DNA from: Luscinia megarhynchos
Lineage: Eukaryota > Chordata > Aves > Passeriformes > Turdidae
Direction of reading: 5' to 3'
Length of the DNA stretch: 64,000 nucleotides
NCBI GenBank assembly: GCA_034336665.1
Contig: JAPFBE010000002.1
Span: forward strand, 38,915,406 to 38,979,405
How positions within the stretch are numbered: the stretch's first letter is position 1; each line of letters opens with the position of its first letter. Made by a program: the position numbers and the translations under genes. The notes under the pieces are model-generated. The model was given only the letters and a program-made list of their open reading frames with translations, ran no database searches and was not told the origin of the DNA. Positions 61,744 to 64,000 of the stretch are shown here, piece after piece.

Positions 61744-64000
61744 CTGCAAAATAAAAGAATAATTTTAGAAAAGCATTATTCCAACACAACTTCAGATTGA
61801 AAAGGTCAGTGATTACTAGAAACTGATACCGTTTCTAAACTTAAAAATATCTAATGGTAGAAACGGCAGGATATCATTAAATTCCAGATATGCCAGATAA
61901 GGTTAAAAAAAGCACAGTTTTCAATATCACAATAGCTGGGCAAGGATGAGTAACGAGCCATAAGGTGCTGTCTCATGTTGTGCTTAATGTGATGCATCTC
62001 CAGGCTGCTGTGGAAAGACTAATTCATATTTTTCTCTTCCCTGATGCAGATCTAGTCATCATGCAGGTCACTTTCCACTTCCTCTCACTTCCCAAAGCAG
62101 CTCAACAACCAACTCACTCTGTAGGTGCACAAATCTGTAAATCTAGGGTAGGTGCAGGGAACACACAGCAGGAGAAAAGCCCAAGATATCACTTTCAAGC
62201 CCTAAGCTTCCAGCCCACTGCAGCTGGATCTTACAGGATGGTTCAGACCGGCACCGTCATCTCACAACAACCACAACCTCACTCTCCAGAACAGGAGTCC
62301 AGCCTCTACAGAGACCTGGCTTTAGTTTGCAGAACTGACAGAAGAAGGAATTTTTTTTCTTAGATAGCCTAGTTTCCCAGATGAACCAGTAAAACTTCAC
62401 ACACTACAACAGTTAGATGAGCATCAAAGTTACACCATCTTACACAACTCTGCATTCACAGACAAGATCATCACATCTGGCAGCAAACAGAGGAGTGTTC
62501 TGGAGATGAGAGCAGCTGTCTTCTAAGTTTGTAAAATGAGAAGGACCAGCCACTAAGAAATAAGTGAGACAAAATGCAGATGAGGACACATCTCCCTCCC
62601 TCTCACTCCTCCAAGTCTTCTCCTACTCCAGGGCAAAGCTGAATGGCAAGTGACTAGTAGTGAGGGATTCCCTTGACTCTCTGCACCAATCCTTTGTGCT
62701 AAAGATCATCTTAGTGCCATACCACAGAATGAAAGCAGAAGTTGCATCCATAATGCCATAAAAGATGGCATAAATGCACAGAAAAGGCCTCCTGGTCTTC
62801 CAGAGACAGTGGGGATGGTAATGGCCAGCAAGAAGCAAATGCACCAAATGTACAGGGATCTGGCTGTCACACCAGCTTCTTTTTAGCAGGTAGTAGCTCA
62901 GTACCTGTTCACACAAAAATGTGGCAGGAGAGAAAAGTAGGTCTACCTTTGAAGAAAGACAGGAATTGAGGAAGGTGCTAACATTTGAAAATTAGTTCAG
63001 TCCATAACTACATTCAGGCATCTCCCCAGGTAAGAAAGCTTCTATCCTGTAAAACCTATGTACAGCAACAGTGTCAGACAGAAAAAATGAGGCTATCCTG
63101 TCCCCACTGGCCACTGTCAGAGACCAGAATGCAGGAGACATACACTCTGGCTCTGGCCTTATGTGGACACTATTTTGGTGATCACATGACGACATACGTT
63201 GAGAGAGACGTATGAAAATTAGGAATACTGTTTGGTAGTAAGTTGTAAGTCACATAACACCTGTGTTTTGAGATACATTTAAAAACCCCTAAAGATCCAC
63301 CTGGAGCAGAACTTTGAGGGATTCAGCTCACGACCAAAGAAATCTCAAGAGGGGAGTTGATTACAGCTTATTTAACATTTGCTGGTCTACAGCATCGAAC
63401 AGTTTTTCAGAAGCTGCAGTGTATACTGTGAAAGACCTACGGACAGCTTGCAATGGAAGGCTGCCCTGGGAAACTGATCTCCCTTCTTCCATCAGAAGAT
63501 GTAAGGCAAGTCATTTAAACTAAACAGGTATTGTATGTTCTCCTTGTTTAGAGAGACTGCATTCAGATTTAAGTATGATCTCACAATGAGGGTATAAAAC
63601 ATGAACTCAAGTTTCCACTTCTCTAAAATATCCGGTCCTACATATCTAAGCATTCTCTAAGCAAGAGAATCACAGAGTACCCTTGTTTCTACTTCTCTAG
63701 GTCTGTTTCCTAACTTGAAAACCACTATCATAGCTCTCATGCAAAGGGAAGCTGAAAAAATGCAACTTAGAAATTACCAATACCGTAAGAAACATCACTA
63801 AAAACAGTTTATTCCCAACAAAATTTCCATGGCTTTTTACAAAGTAGCAGTCACAATACTGAGAAAGGAAATACTATTTGACATGGCAGAGGTTTCGATT
63901 TTTCTTTTACACGTATCAGATAGAAATTACATCTTATCCACACTTGTACTTCCCCACTATTATCATCCCTGTAGCTCAACTCACCAAAGATGGCAGCGAA
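61744..64000 (-). other. LPCAT1: LPCAT1 intron 1, 3' part (at least 2257 bp)
   Basis: Sequence upstream of exon 2 on the gene strand, up to the window edge. There is no CpG-rich segment and nothing matching the N-terminal exon, so the promoter and exon 1 lie beyond 64000. It contains an unexplained 98-codon open frame at 62623-62916 (minus). Confidence 0.85.

Noticed and set aside
63980..64000. Minus-strand sequence TTCGCTGCCATCTTTG followed by GTGAGT, resembling an exon end with a donor.
   Set aside because: It does not match the LPCAT1 exon 1 end (QKAQ) and is cut by the window edge, so it cannot be tested; likely chance.

Overview
This window looks like part of a bird nuclear genome. It is AT-rich vertebrate DNA made mostly of introns. 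It carries several copies of the CR1 LINE family typical of birds and other sauropsids, bird-style A/C-rich low-complexity tracts, one likely LTR-type repeat remnant, and no Alu- or L1-like sequence that I could see. There are no prokaryotic operons, CRISPR arrays, tRNAs or rRNAs.

One gene accounts for all the coding sequence I can support: LPCAT1 (lysophosphatidylcholine acyltransferase 1) on the minus strand. Thirteen consecutive coding exons, equivalent to human exons 2 to 14, run from 61743 down to the stop codon at 9703-9705. I joined them by splice sites and reading phase. The 13 pieces total 1467 nt, which gives 488 residues plus a TAA with no frame break, and every intron is GT-AG. 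Exon 1 (start codon, about 45 residues, promoter) lies beyond 64000. The protein has a hydrophobic membrane segment, the HX4D acyltransferase motif, the EGTC motif, two EF-hand-like loops and a C-terminal KKXX ER-retrieval signal.

Layout: 1-9702 is downstream of the stop codon and holds the LPCAT1 3' UTR (end not resolved) plus intergenic DNA, including an old degenerate CR1/L3-like relic. From 9703 to 61743 the gene alternates short exons with introns of 0.9 to 10.5 kb. From 61744 to 64000 is the 3' part of intron 1. The introns hold three CR1 fragments, one LTR-like fragment, A/C-rich tracts, poly(A) runs, AT microsatellites and a 24-bp perfect AT palindrome.

I found no evidence of a new biological system. 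The observations worth a second look are small: features of the protein (EF-hand loop chemistry, a one-residue deletion), splice-site oddities, a misleading 283-codon CR1 relic ORF, uniform CR1 orientation, and unusual low-complexity structure.
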